From positions 3,038,001-3,102,000 of the forward strand of contig NZ_CP018811.1 in assembly GCF_001922345.1 (NCBI RefSeq): DNA of 64,000 nucleotides, read 5' to 3'. The position numbers and the translations under genes were made by a program. This stretch comes from Paraburkholderia sp. SOS3. Its GTDB lineage: Bacteria; Pseudomonadota; Gammaproteobacteria; Burkholderiales; Burkholderiaceae. The notes beneath the pieces are model-generated. The model was not told the DNA's origin. It ran no database searches and saw only the letters and a list, made by a program, of their open reading frames with translations. Shown here piece by piece: positions 1-12,129 of this stretch (positions within the stretch are counted from its first letter, which is position 1; the number at the start of each line of letters is the position of its first letter).

Positions 1-1
1 T

Positions 2-2650
2 CTCGTGAGCCTGTCGGGCGGCCAGCGCCCGGCCGTGCGCATCCAGGCGAACCCGCTCGCGCTCGCGTCGTACGGCCTGAACCTCGACGACCTGCGCACC
101 ACGATCTCGAACCTCAACGTCAACACGCCGAAGGGCAGCTTCGACGGCCCCACGCACGCCTTTACGATCAACGCGAACGATCAGCTGACCGACGCCGATG
201 CGTATCAGAGCGCGGTCGTCGCCTACAAGAACGGCCGGCCGGTCATGCTGACCGACGTCGCGAAGATCATTCCCGGCGCGGAAAACACCAAGCTCGGCGC
301 GTGGGTCGACGGCACGCCCGCGATCATCCTGAACGTGCAGCGCCAGCCGGGCGCAAACGTGATCCAGGTCGTCGACAGCATCAAGAAACTGCTGCCGTCG
401 CTGCAGCAATCGCTGCCGGCCGCGCTCGACGTGCGGGTCGTCACGGACCGCACGACGACGATCCGCGCCTCGGTGCGCGACGTGCAGTTCGAGCTGCTGA
501 TGTCGGTCGTGCTCGTCGTGCTCGTCATGTATCTGTTTCTCGCGAACGTCTACGCCACGATCATCCCGAGCCTGTCGGTGCCGCTGTCGCTGATCGGCAC
601 GCTCGCGGTGATGTACCTGTGTGGCTTCTCGCTCGACAACCTGTCGCTGATGGCGCTGACCATCGCCACCGGCTTCGTCGTGGACGACGCGATCGTGATG
701 ATCGAAAATATCGCGCGCTACGTCGAGGAAGGCGATTCCCCGCTTCAGGCTGCGCTAAAAGGCTCGAAGCAGATCGGCTTCACGATCATCTCGCTCACGG
801 TCTCGCTGATCGCGGTGCTGATCCCGCTGCTGTTCATGGGCGACGTGGTCGGGCGCCTGTTCCACGAGTTCGCGATCACGCTCGCGGTGACCATCGTCAT
901 CTCGGCGGTCGTATCGCTCACGCTCGTGCCGATGATGTGCGCGAAGCTGTTGCGCCACACGCCGCCGAAGGAAAGCCACCGCTTCGAGGCGCGCGCGCAT
1001 GCGTTTATCGATTACGTGATCGACCGCTACGCCGTCGCGCTGCGCTGGGTGCTCGACCGCCAGCCGGCCACGCTCGTGGTCGCGGTCCTCACGCTCGTCG
1101 TGACCGCGCTGCTTTACGTGTTTATCCCGAAAGGCTTCTTTCCGGTCCAGGATACCGGCGTGATCCAGGCGATCACGCAGGCGCCGCAGTCGGTCTCGTA
1201 TCAGTCGATGGCCGAACGCCAGCAGGCGCTCGCGGCCGAAGTGCTGAAAAACCCGAACGTCGACAGCCTCACGTCGTTTATCGGCGTCGACGGCACCAAC
1301 ATCACGCTGAACAGCGGCCGCATGCTGATCAACCTGAAGCCGCGCGACGACCGCGACGCCACCGCGAGCGAAGTGATCCGCGAGCTGCAGCGCGCGACCG
1401 CGCATATTCCCGGCGCGATGCTTTACATGCAGCCGGTGCAGGACCTGACAATCGATTCGACCGTCAGCCCGACGCAATACCAGTTCATGCTCACGGACCC
1501 GAACATCGCCGAGTTCCAGACCTGGGTGCCGAAGCTCGTCGAACGGCTGCAGCAGTTGCCCGATCTCGCCGACGTCGCGACCGATCTGCAGAGCAACGGA
1601 CAGTCCGTGTACGTGGAAATCGACCGCCCGACCGCCGCGCGCTACGGCATCACGCCCGCGACCGTCGACAACGCGCTCTACGACGCCTACGGCCAGCGCA
1701 TCGTCTCGACCATCTTCACGCAGTCGAACCAGTACCGCGTGATTCTCGAAGCGACGCCCACGCTGCAGCACTACACGGATTCGCTCAATTCGATTTACCT
1801 GCCCTCTTCCACCGCGGCCGGCGGCCAGGTGCCGCTGTCGGCCATCGCGAAGTTCCACGAGCGGCCGGCGCCGCTGCTCGTCACGCATCTGAGCCAGTTC
1901 CCGGCCACCACGGTGTCGTTCAACCTCGCGCCGGGCGCGTCGCTTGGCGCGGCCGTGAAGGCCATCCAGCAGGCGGAAAAGGACATCGGCCTGCCCGCGT
2001 CGTTCCAGACACGCTTCCAGGGCGCGGCGCTCGCCTTCCAGGCGTCGCTGTCGAACGAACTGTTCCTGATTCTCGCGGCGATCGTCACGATGTATATCGT
2101 GCTCGGCGTGCTGTACGAAAGCTTCGTGCATCCGGTCACGATTCTCTCGACGCTGCCGTCGGCCGGTGTCGGCGCGCTGCTCGCGCTGTGGTCGACGGGC
2201 CACGATCTCGACATCATCGGCATTATCGGCATCGTGCTGCTGATCGGCATCGTGAAGAAGAACGCGATCATGATGATCGACTTCGCGCTCGAAGCCGAGC
2301 GCGAACACGGCAAGCCGCCGCGCGAAGCGATCTATCAGGCCTGCCTGCTGCGCTTCCGGCCGATCCTCATGACCACGATGGCGGCCCTGCTCGGCGCGCT
2401 GCCGCTGATCCTCGGCAGCGGCGCAGGCTCGGAGTTGCGCCGGCCGCTCGGGATCGCGATCGCGGGCGGCCTCATCGTGAGCCAGCTGCTCACGCTGTTT
2501 ACGACGCCCATCATCTACCTCGGCTTCGATTCGCTCGCGCGCCGTCTGCGTGCGCGCTTTCATCGCCACACGGGCGGCGACCCCGGCGGCGACCGCGGCG
2601 ATGGCCCCGGCAACCGTGCGACGCCGCCTGCCACCGATGCCGGGAGCTGA
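2..2650 (+). CDS. mdtB: MdtB-like RND multidrug efflux transporter, 5' end missing
   Basis: Inner-membrane proton-driven RND pump subunit; in E. coli MdtB and MdtC form a heterotrimer with the adaptor MdtA. The frame is already open at the window edge, and 882 codons remain of a protein usually about 1040 residues long, so roughly 160 N-terminal residues lie outside. Visible features are the [11 protein letters not shown] segment of the porter domain, the TM4 motif [14 protein letters not shown] with the paired proton-relay aspartates, and the second-half motif [15 protein letters not shown]. The C-terminal tail is Gly/Asp-rich. It ends 3 nt before mdtC, so the two are cotranscribed. MdtA and any outer-membrane factor would lie to the left, off the window. 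Identity as MdtB rather than another HAE1 pump rests on pairing with a second, MdtC-like RND gene. Confidence 0.9.
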   Translation, partial: LVSLSGGQRPAVRIQANPLALASYGLNLDDLRTTISNLNVNTPKGSFDGPTHAFTINANDQLTDADAYQSAVVAYKNGRPVMLTDVAKIIPGAENTKLGAWVDGTPAIILNVQRQPGANVIQVVDSIKKLLPSLQQSLPAALDVRVVTDRTTTIRASVRDVQFELLMSVVLVVLVMYLFLANVYATIIPSLSVPLSLIGTLAVMYLCGFSLDNLSLMALTIATGFVVDDAIVMIENIARYVEEGDSPLQAALKGSKQIGFTIISLTVSLIAVLIPLLFMGDVVGRLFHEFAITLAVTIVISAVVSLTLVPMMCAKLLRHTPPKESHRFEARAHAFIDYVIDRYAVALRWVLDRQPATLVVAVLTLVVTALLYVFIPKGFFPVQDTGVIQAITQAPQSVSYQSMAERQQALAAEVLKNPNVDSLTSFIGVDGTNITLNSGRMLINLKPRDDRDATASEVIRELQRATAHIPGAMLYMQPVQDLTIDSTVSPTQYQFMLTDPNIAEFQTWVPKLVERLQQLPDLADVATDLQSNGQSVYVEIDRPTAARYGITPATVDNALYDAYGQRIVSTIFTQSNQYRVILEATPTLQHYTDSLNSIYLPSSTAAGGQVPLSAIAKFHERPAPLLVTHLSQFPATTVSFNLAPGASLGAAVKAIQQAEKDIGLPASFQTRFQGAALAFQASLSNELFLILAAIVTMYIVLGVLYESFVHPVTILSTLPSAGVGALLALWSTGHDLDIIGIIGIVLLIGIVKKNAIMMIDFALEAEREHGKPPREAIYQACLLRFRPILMTTMAALLGALPLILGSGAGSELRRPLGIAIAGGLIVSQLLTLFTTPIIYLGFDSLARRLRARFHRHTGGDPGGDRGDGPGNRATPPATDAGS

Positions 2651-2653
2651 CCG

Positions 2654-5991
<3,338 letters not shown>

Positions 5992-5992
<1 letters not shown>

Positions 5993-6011
5993 GTGCGCGG
6001 CGGCACGCACT
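5992..6011 (+). terminator. Possible hairpin after mdtC
   Basis: AGTGCG and CGCACT form a perfect 6-bp stem with an 8-nt G/C-rich loop starting at the mdtC stop codon. There is no U-run, so intrinsic termination is uncertain. Confidence 0.3.
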
Positions 6012-6119
6012 AGCCGTTCATTGCCCGCGCAGTTGCCTGCATCGCTAGCATGACAGCGTGCCGGGCCGGCTATCGCACTATCGCAGGTGGCGAGGCAACC
6101 GGATCATGCGGAGGTGCCT

Positions 6120-7028
6120 GTGATTCCTGTCTTCCGACCAACGCGCATCGCAGAGCGGCCGCCCGCCTCATTGCGGCCCGCGCACGAACCGGCTCCGCAC
6201 GACACCACGGTGCACGACCGGCCCATGGCGCGAGGCGCGCGGCTGCCGGCCCCCGCTGCCATCGCGGACGATGCGCGGCCCGGTGTCGGAACGCGCACGC
6301 TGCCGAGCGGTCATCGCCGGCAACCGGCAGCGCTGCCGGTCGTGCCCGTCGCACCCGAGCGCCTCGCGTGCGCAGCGCCGGGGAACGTGACGCCACCCTT
6401 GCGCGCTCGCGATGCCGCCTTGATGTTCCGTACGGTTTCCGCGTGGAATCAGGCGACATCGGCGAAAGACGCAGAAGCAATCGACGCGCTCACGCAGCAG
6501 TCGAACGCCGGCCAGTTCGCGCGCCTGCAGCCATTCATCGAAGACGGCGAGCCGCAGATCAACCGTGCATTGCGCACGCATCGGCACCGAACCCAGACCA
6601 TGCAGCGGTTTCTTTCCGACTTCGCGCAATTGCGCGACTATCGCGGCGAGTCGTATCGTGCAGCCTGGCTCAAGCCCGCGGCGCTCGACGCGCTATTACA
6701 CCGCGCGCGTACGCGCTTTTTCGACGACGGCATCCAGACTGCGTCCGTCGCGCTGCCTCACGCGCAGATCTGGTTACGCAATCTGCCGCGCACCGAGCAG
6801 GATCGGAAGCCGGCGATTCTGATTTTCGATGCGAGCGTGCGGCAAAAAAATCTCTCGTACGGCAACGGACTCGGTATGGTCGCGGTCGAACCGGGCGTGC
6901 CGCTCGAACTGCGGCGCGTCACGCAGCAGCAAGGCATTACGTTTGCGCTGTTCACTGCGGCCGACGACGCCGACGGCCTGCTGACGAAGCTGCCGGACGG
7001 TTCGCTGGTCCATCGCTCCACCGTTTGA
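6120..7028 (+). CDS. Unrecognised protein with a possible ADP-ribosyltransferase-like region
   Basis: I do not recognise this 302-residue protein as a named family. GTG at 6120 is chosen because GGAGG lies 5 nt upstream; an earlier in-frame GTG at 6087 has no such site. Residues 1 to about 100 are rich in Pro, Ala and Arg and look disordered. Residues 110 to 302 look folded. They contain YRGESYR at 174-180, then a GIQTAS segment, then ILIFD, KNLSYGNG and a VEPGVPLELRRV strand. A YRG motif followed by a T/S-rich strand and a late strand ending in P-G resembles the order of motifs in bacterial ADP-ribosyltransferases and some type III effectors. The usual E-x-E pair is not obvious. There is no signal peptide or membrane segment. 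It stands alone between the mdt operon and genes on the other strand. Function is unknown; the ART idea is inference. Confidence 0.7.
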   Translation: MIPVFRPTRIAERPPASLRPAHEPAPHDTTVHDRPMARGARLPAPAAIADDARPGVGTRTLPSGHRRQPAALPVVPVAPERLACAAPGNVTPPLRARDAALMFRTVSAWNQATSAKDAEAIDALTQQSNAGQFARLQPFIEDGEPQINRALRTHRHRTQTMQRFLSDFAQLRDYRGESYRAAWLKPAALDALLHRARTRFFDDGIQTASVALPHAQIWLRNLPRTEQDRKPAILIFDASVRQKNLSYGNGLGMVAVEPGVPLELRRVTQQQGITFALFTAADDADGLLTKLPDGSLVHRSTV

Positions 7029-7112
7029 CCGGCGCCGCTTGCCGCGCGAATGCGAGCTGAAAGACGTCACCTGAAACCGGTTAGCTAAAACAGGCTAACT
7101 AACACCGGCCAA

Positions 7113-7577
7113 CTAAAGCTTCTGCGTTATCGCGCGCGTCAGAATGCGCTGCCACTGGCGTGCCTGCCGCTCGGTTTTCATCGGCAGTTGCCAGACCGGG
7201 CGCGCCGCATCCTTGACCCGCAGCCCGACGCGCCAGCCGCTGCCGTCGCGTTCGGCCTGCGCGCCTTGCAGGTCGCCGAAAATATAGTCGCCCTTTGCGC
7301 CGCCGAGCTGGATCGAACATAGGCCTTTACCCGCGGCAAGCCGCACGCCGCCCCATGGTTCCTTGAGCTCATGGGTCCAGTCGCCGTCGTCGATGTTCGG
7401 CGCGATCTCGCGATGGCGCCGCCACCCGTAAGCGAGCGCTGCAATCACGATCAGGGCCGCCACGGCCGCGGCGCCAATCGCGACGCCAGCGCCGAAGTGC
7501 GCGGCGAGCACGTGGTACGCGCGCACTGCGCCGTAGATCAACGCAATCAGCACGAACAGAGCGACAAAGACCGGCAT
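7113..7577 (-). CDS. Small membrane protein with soluble C-terminal domain
   Basis: Conserved-looking hypothetical protein of 154 residues. Two hydrophobic helices at about residues 2-20 and 28-50 are followed by a basic WRRHRE boundary. The C-terminal domain of about 100 residues contains a GDWTHELKEPWGGVRL segment and several Gly/Trp positions. ATG at 7577 was preferred over an upstream ATG because GGAGG lies 4 nt before it and the first helix then starts at residue 2. The gene is convergent with the ART-like gene and separated from the peroxiredoxin upstream. No function can be assigned. Confidence 0.65.
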   Translation of the reverse strand: MPVFVALFVLIALIYGAVRAYHVLAAHFGAGVAIGAAAVAALIVIAALAYGWRRHREIAPNIDDGDWTHELKEPWGGVRLAAGKGLCSIQLGGAKGDYIFGDLQGAQAERDGSGWRVGLRVKDAARPVWQLPMKTERQARQWQRILTRAITQKL

Positions 7578-7709
7578 CGCGCCTCCGTAAGGACGTGGGT
7601 CAAGCGTGGGCCAATCGTGGGACAAGCGCGTGGGTCAGGCTGCCCGATGGCGATCCAGTACGACGGGTTCACGCGCGGCCAGCACCGGCCCCGCGCATCG
7701 AGGCAAGAC

Positions 7710-8273
7710 TTATTGCGGCTTGTGCGTCGCCGCCCATTGCTTGACCGCCTGCATCGTATTCTCGACGTGCTTGTCCGGCGACATGCTCGTGTATTCGTAG
7801 ATGATCTTGCCGTCCGGCGCGATCACATACGAGACGCGATTCGCCATCGAATCGTGCATCGGCAGCCCGGCGTCGTAGGCGCCGATCACCTTGGCGTCGG
7901 AATCGGCGGCAACGGGGAATTTGCTGCGGCATTCGCTGACCGAGAACTTCGTCAGGGTGTCGATATTGTCGTGCGACACGCCGATCACGGTCGCGCCGTA
8001 TTTCCTGTATTCGTCGACGGCGTCGGCAAACTCGTGCGCCTCGATCATGCAGCCTTTCGTGAAGGCGGCCGGATAGAAGTACAGCACGACCGGCCCCTTC
8101 TTCAGCGCATCGGCGAGCGAGTACGTGTAGGTCTTGCCCCCGAGCGACGCCTGCGCGGTGAAATCGGGCGCGGTGTCGCCGGGCTTCAAGGTGGCCGATG
8201 CGCCGAGTGCGTAGAACGACAGCGCGGCGGCGAGGCCGGCCGTCGCGACGGCTTGCTTCAGCATATGTTTCAT
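7710..8273 (-). CDS. Exported peroxiredoxin, PrxQ/Bcp-like
   Basis: Thiol peroxidase that should reduce H2O2 or organic hydroperoxides, probably in the periplasm. The 187 residues start with a signal peptide (about 1-27, ending GASA), followed by the AhpC/TSA start LKPGDTAPDFTA. The peroxidatic site reads PAAFTKGC, which fits PxxxTxxC with Cys75. Another cysteine, Cys115 in SVSEC, could act as the resolving residue, although its spacing differs from E. coli Bcp. An extension upstream is open, but ATG at 8273 has GGAGG 7 nt before it and gives a clean signal peptide. It appears to be transcribed alone. The family is secure; the choice of resolving cysteine is inference. Confidence 0.9.
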   Translation of the reverse strand: MKHMLKQAVATAGLAAALSFYALGASATLKPGDTAPDFTAQASLGGKTYTYSLADALKKGPVVLYFYPAAFTKGCMIEAHEFADAVDEYRKYGATVIGVSHDNIDTLTKFSVSECRSKFPVAADSDAKVIGAYDAGLPMHDSMANRVSYVIAPDGKIIYEYTSMSPDKHVENTMQAVKQWAATHKPQ

Positions 8274-8492
8274 CTGCGTGCCTCCGGTTCGTGCAGTGGG
8301 CGCACGGCGCTGCTCCGAAATTGCCTTCGCCGCCACGCACATCGATTCGCTATTGGATCACAGTTTGCGCGGCACCCGTGCATCCTGCCGTCAGCCCGAC
8401 GAGCCCGTTGCCGGTTCAGCCTTATGCCGCCCCCTTTGCCGTCCTGTTCGTGGTCCCGTTTGCCGTCCCGGTTTGCGGCCGCATTCGCCGTC

Positions 8493-9839
8493 TCAGTTTC
8501 CACCCGCATGCGCACCGAACCACGCGGCCGCCGACAGGTTAAGCTCCGCCAGCACCGCGGGCGTGAACACCGCGAAGCGCTCGAGCGTTTCCGCCTGGAC
8601 GATCGCCGTCGTCTCGGCGCCCTGCCCCGCCGCTTCGGCGACACGCAGCAGCGCGCCCATCTCGCCGTCGCGCTCGACGATCGCATTGCGGATCAGCGGC
8701 GACAGTCCAAGCTTGTCGAGCGCCTTAGCGGGCGACGAATCGACGACGACGTGGACGAGCGAAAAGATGCCGGTCATGAATGCCGCGTCGGCGAAATCTT
8801 CGTCGCCGGGCCGCAACAGGCGCGCGGCCAGCTCCATGAAGCGCGAGCGCGTGCCGGCCAGCTGCACGAGCGGATCGGAGCTCCATGGGAGCTCGCCGCC
8901 GCCCGCGTACAGCAGCAGTTGCGCCCAGCGCGCGATCTGCCGCGTGCCGGTCGCGATGATGGCCTCGCGCAGCGACGCGATATGACGGCCAAGGCCGAAG
9001 GCGCTCGAATTGACAAGGCGCAGCAATTGCACGACGACGTTCGGGTGGCGCTTCAGTTCCGCTTCGAGTTCGAAGAGACCGGCGTCGCGCGACAGCAGCG
9101 CGAGCAGGCGCAACAGCGCCGCGCTCGACGAACGGCTGCGTTGCGCGGCAAGCACCTGCGGCCGCGCGAAGAAGTAGCCCTGGAACAGATCGAAGCCGAG
9201 GTCGCGCGCCTGCAAAAAATCCTCGCGCGTTTCGACCTTCTCGGCGATCAGCGTCTTGCCGTGCCCGCGCAGCGTCGCCGCGAGCGTTTTCAGCGTACTG
9301 CGCTCGGCCAGCAGGAAATCGACCTTGACGATATCCGCGTACGGCAGCATCGCGTAAAGGCTCTCGGACAGCTCCCAGACGTCGTCGAGCGCGATCCGGA
9401 AGCCGGCCCGGCGCAATTCGGCCAGACGCGCGAGCAGCCGCGCATCGACGGTCACGTTTTCGAGGATTTCGAGCACGAAGCGCTGCGGCGACATCAGATG
9501 CACGGTGTCGTCGAACAGCAGGCGCCGGCCGATGTTGATATAGCCGCGGTGCTGGCCGAGCACGGCGGGCACACCGATGGAGCCGATGGTGCGCGCCACG
9601 ACCTGGGCGGTCGCCTGCGCGTCGTCGGACACGCGCGCGTGGTTGTGCGCGCTGTCGCGGAACAGCAACTCGTAGGCATTGAGCGCGCCGCTGCGGTCGA
9701 GAATCGGCTGGCGGCCCAGATAAACGAACTCCGAAGCGGAACGCGGGGCGCCCAGCGACACACCGGGTGTGCCGCTCTGCGTGCCGCCGGCTCCTTTATC
9801 GGCCCTGCGGTCGTCTCTATCGTCGAACGGTTCTGACAT
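8493..9839 (-). CDS. EAL-HDOD (YuxH-like) signalling protein
   Basis: Cytoplasmic regulatory protein of 448 residues with an N-terminal EAL-like domain and a C-terminal HDOD domain. After a low-complexity N-terminus comes FVYLGRQPILDRSGALNAYELLFRD, whose YELLFR fits the ExLxR motif of c-di-GMP phosphodiesterases. Later landmarks are LEILEN, ALDDVWE (instead of DDFGTG), VKVDF and AEKVET (instead of AEGVET). The pocket is therefore only partly conserved, and c-di-GMP binding without hydrolysis is more likely than catalysis. The HDOD part starts near LLRLLALLSRDAG. It is divergent from the GGDEF-EAL gene and paralogous to the protein encoded at 13748-15193. ATG at 9839 gives the usual family start but has no clear ribosome-binding site, so the start is uncertain. 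Confidence 0.85.
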   Translation of the reverse strand: MSEPFDDRDDRRADKGAGGTQSGTPGVSLGAPRSASEFVYLGRQPILDRSGALNAYELLFRDSAHNHARVSDDAQATAQVVARTIGSIGVPAVLGQHRGYINIGRRLLFDDTVHLMSPQRFVLEILENVTVDARLLARLAELRRAGFRIALDDVWELSESLYAMLPYADIVKVDFLLAERSTLKTLAATLRGHGKTLIAEKVETREDFLQARDLGFDLFQGYFFARPQVLAAQRSRSSSAALLRLLALLSRDAGLFELEAELKRHPNVVVQLLRLVNSSAFGLGRHIASLREAIIATGTRQIARWAQLLLYAGGGELPWSSDPLVQLAGTRSRFMELAARLLRPGDEDFADAAFMTGIFSLVHVVVDSSPAKALDKLGLSPLIRNAIVERDGEMGALLRVAEAAGQGAETTAIVQAETLERFAVFTPAVLAELNLSAAAWFGAHAGGN

Positions 9840-10217
9840 GATGGATGGCGGCGTGGATTCAAAAAACAGCAATCGTGCAGGCCTGGGATGGAAACGGTCC
9901 CACCGACCGCCGCGCATCGTACCAAAACCGAACCGCATCACGAACAATCGCATTAACGGAACAAGGGGGGCAGTACTTTAGCGCGGCGCTCGATGCGGCG
10001 TCGCGAGCACCGCGAAACAGCCCCCGATCCGGCGAAATCGGCTCCCGCCGCGCGGAAAACGGGTATTTGCGATGCTTTTTTTCGACGTTGCGCTAAAGAT
10101 TTTGCCGCGCCGGCCGTTATGGTGCTCTGATGGACGTCTTCCCATCTTCCGGCCGGATGCGGTAACCGGCAGGCGGACTCGCCCGCCTGCGACGAAACAG
10201 GATTGTCAGCGACTTAC
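9840..10217. promoter_or_regulatory. Divergent intergenic region with 5'-UTR hairpin
   Basis: This 378-bp gap separates the divergent EAL-HDOD and PAS-GGDEF-EAL genes and should carry both promoters. I see no gene in it. A perfect 8-bp hairpin, GCAGGCGG (10169-10176) and CCGCCTGC (10183-10190) with a 6-nt loop, lies 27 nt before the start codon of the + strand gene. It could affect translation or expression of that gene. I could not match the region to a c-di-GMP riboswitch. Confidence 0.4.
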
Positions 10218-12041
10218 ATGGAAGCGAACAGGATTACTGCACCTCGACGGGGCTGGCTGCGCAACGCGATCGACCGTTGGCGCACGGTACTGAGCCCGCG
10301 CGGCGGCGAGGCGCACGCGGCCGGTGCCGGCGCCGCCGCCCTCGGTCTCGAGCAGACCGTCGGCGCAGTCGACTTCCTTGCCCACGTCGACCGGGATTTG
10401 CGCTTCCTCTACGTGACCGACGCGAGCCTGCGCTTCATCGGCTACCACCGCGAGTATCTGCAAACCATCTCGTTGCACGACATCGTCGCCCCGGCCGACA
10501 GCGCGCGCCTCGAAGCCGTGCTGACGCGCGCCGAGGCAAGCGGCGCGGTCGAAAAGGTCACGCTCGATCTGGTCAAGTCGCTGACTTACCCGATCGCCGT
10601 CGAACTGCGCGTCGTGCGCAACAACCACGACGGCATCGAAGGCTATGCGATCGCGGGCTTCGACGTCTCCGCGTGGCGCGCCAACGAAGCGAGCCTCAAA
10701 CGCGCGCTGCATACCGATCATCTGACCGGCATCGCCAACGTGCCGGCGCTCGTCGACGCGCTGCGCGACGCGCAGCAGCAGGCCGACGCGAACGGCACGC
10801 CGGCCGCGCTGCTGCTGCTCGACCTCGACGACTACCAGCGCGTGAACCGCGCGCTCGGCTACGACGCCGGCGACGAAATGCTGCGCGACACCGCGAAGCG
10901 CCTCACGCACATGACGACGCAAGGCGAAATCATTGCGCGCGTCGCAAGCGACGAGTTCGCGATCCTGCTGCCGCCGGCCGCGACGCGCACCGACGCCGCC
11001 ATCGCCGCCGAAGCGCTCGCGCGGCGCCTGCTGACCGCGATCCAGCAGCCCTACTCGTATAACCGGCAGCCCGTGCATCTGTCGGCCAGCATCGGCATCG
11101 CCCTGTACCCGGACGTGCAGCACCTGAACGACACGACCTCGCGCGACAGCCAGTTGCTGCGCTGGGCCGACCACGCGCTGCTGCGCGCCAAGGCCGCGGG
11201 CGGCAACACGCTCGCGTTCTACGTGCCCGACGACAGCCCCGCCGACGCCGAGCGCCTGAAGCTCGAATCGGACCTCTACGACGGCGTGCGCAACGGCGAG
11301 TTCTCGTTGCACTTCCAGCCGATCACGAGCAGCCACTCGCGCGGCGTGGTCGGCGTCGAGGCGCTGATCCGCTGGCACCATCCGTTGCACGGGCTCGTGC
11401 CGCCGTCGATGTTCATTCCGCTTGCGGAGTCGGTCGGCCTCATCAACTACCTCGGCAACTGGGTGCTGAAGGCCGCCTGCATGCAGCTCATCCAGTGGGA
11501 CGCAAAGGGCATCAAGCTGCAATACGTCGCGGTCAACGTGTCGCCGCAGCAGTTCCGCGACCCGCGCTTCACCGACAACGTGCGCGAAGCGATCGCGCTG
11601 ACCGGCATCGACCCGCGCCGGCTCGTGTTCGAAATCACCGAGACGCTGCTCATGCACGATCCCGCGCATGCAACCGCACTGCTCGCGGAATTAACTGCCA
11701 TCGGTATTCGTTTTGCAGTAGACGACTTCGGCACGGGTTATTCGAGTCTCGCGTATCTGCAACGTTTCCCGCTCGCCAAACTGAAAATCGACAGGAGCTT
11801 CGTCGAGAATCTGCTAACCTCGCGCAATGATCAGGCAATTGTCAGCGCGGTGGTCGGGCTTGCGCAGACACTCGATCTCGAACTGGTCGCCGAAGGCGTC
11901 GAAACGGAAGCGCAGCGTGCATTGCTGACCCAGATGGGATGCGATCACATTCAGGGGTGGCTCGTCTGCAAGGCGCTGCCGTCGGAAGAACTGGCGCAGC
12001 GCTTCGAATCGCGCGCGCTCTACCTGCACGACGCAGCATGA
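10218..12041 (+). CDS. PAS-GGDEF-EAL protein, probable c-di-GMP phosphodiesterase
   Basis: Soluble c-di-GMP enzyme of 607 residues. A PAS-like domain lies at about residues 45-150, with FLAHVDRDLRFLYVTD and FIGYHREYLQ. The GGDEF domain (about 165-330) has ASDEF at residues 243-247 where GGDEF is expected, so cyclase activity is unlikely; such domains often bind GTP as regulators. The EAL domain (about 355-600) is intact: EALIR at 381-385, VNVSPQQF, EITETLLM, VDDFGTGYSSL, KIDRSF and AEGVETEAQ are all present. The protein should hydrolyse c-di-GMP to pGpG. ATG at 10218 was chosen over an upstream TTG. The HDOD-GAF gene follows 88 nt downstream on the same strand. Confidence 0.93.
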   Translation: MEANRITAPRRGWLRNAIDRWRTVLSPRGGEAHAAGAGAAALGLEQTVGAVDFLAHVDRDLRFLYVTDASLRFIGYHREYLQTISLHDIVAPADSARLEAVLTRAEASGAVEKVTLDLVKSLTYPIAVELRVVRNNHDGIEGYAIAGFDVSAWRANEASLKRALHTDHLTGIANVPALVDALRDAQQQADANGTPAALLLLDLDDYQRVNRALGYDAGDEMLRDTAKRLTHMTTQGEIIARVASDEFAILLPPAATRTDAAIAAEALARRLLTAIQQPYSYNRQPVHLSASIGIALYPDVQHLNDTTSRDSQLLRWADHALLRAKAAGGNTLAFYVPDDSPADAERLKLESDLYDGVRNGEFSLHFQPITSSHSRGVVGVEALIRWHHPLHGLVPPSMFIPLAESVGLINYLGNWVLKAACMQLIQWDAKGIKLQYVAVNVSPQQFRDPRFTDNVREAIALTGIDPRRLVFEITETLLMHDPAHATALLAELTAIGIRFAVDDFGTGYSSLAYLQRFPLAKLKIDRSFVENLLTSRNDQAIVSAVVGLAQTLDLELVAEGVETEAQRALLTQMGCDHIQGWLVCKALPSEELAQRFESRALYLHDAA

Positions 12042-12129
12042 CTCACGCGGCGCAACCACGCACCGGCGGTCCGCGCGCAAGGCGCGGCCCGCTACTCACT
12101 GGAACACGTATGGCTTTTGCGGGACTCAC

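Noticed and set aside
7371..9836. An 821-codon + strand frame opposite the peroxiredoxin and EAL-HDOD genes
   Set aside because: Arg/Gln/His-rich and antisense to two genes with full motif support.
9840..10217. Possible c-di-GMP riboswitch before the PAS-GGDEF-EAL gene
   Set aside because: The hairpin is present, but I could not find the conserved core of either known c-di-GMP riboswitch class.
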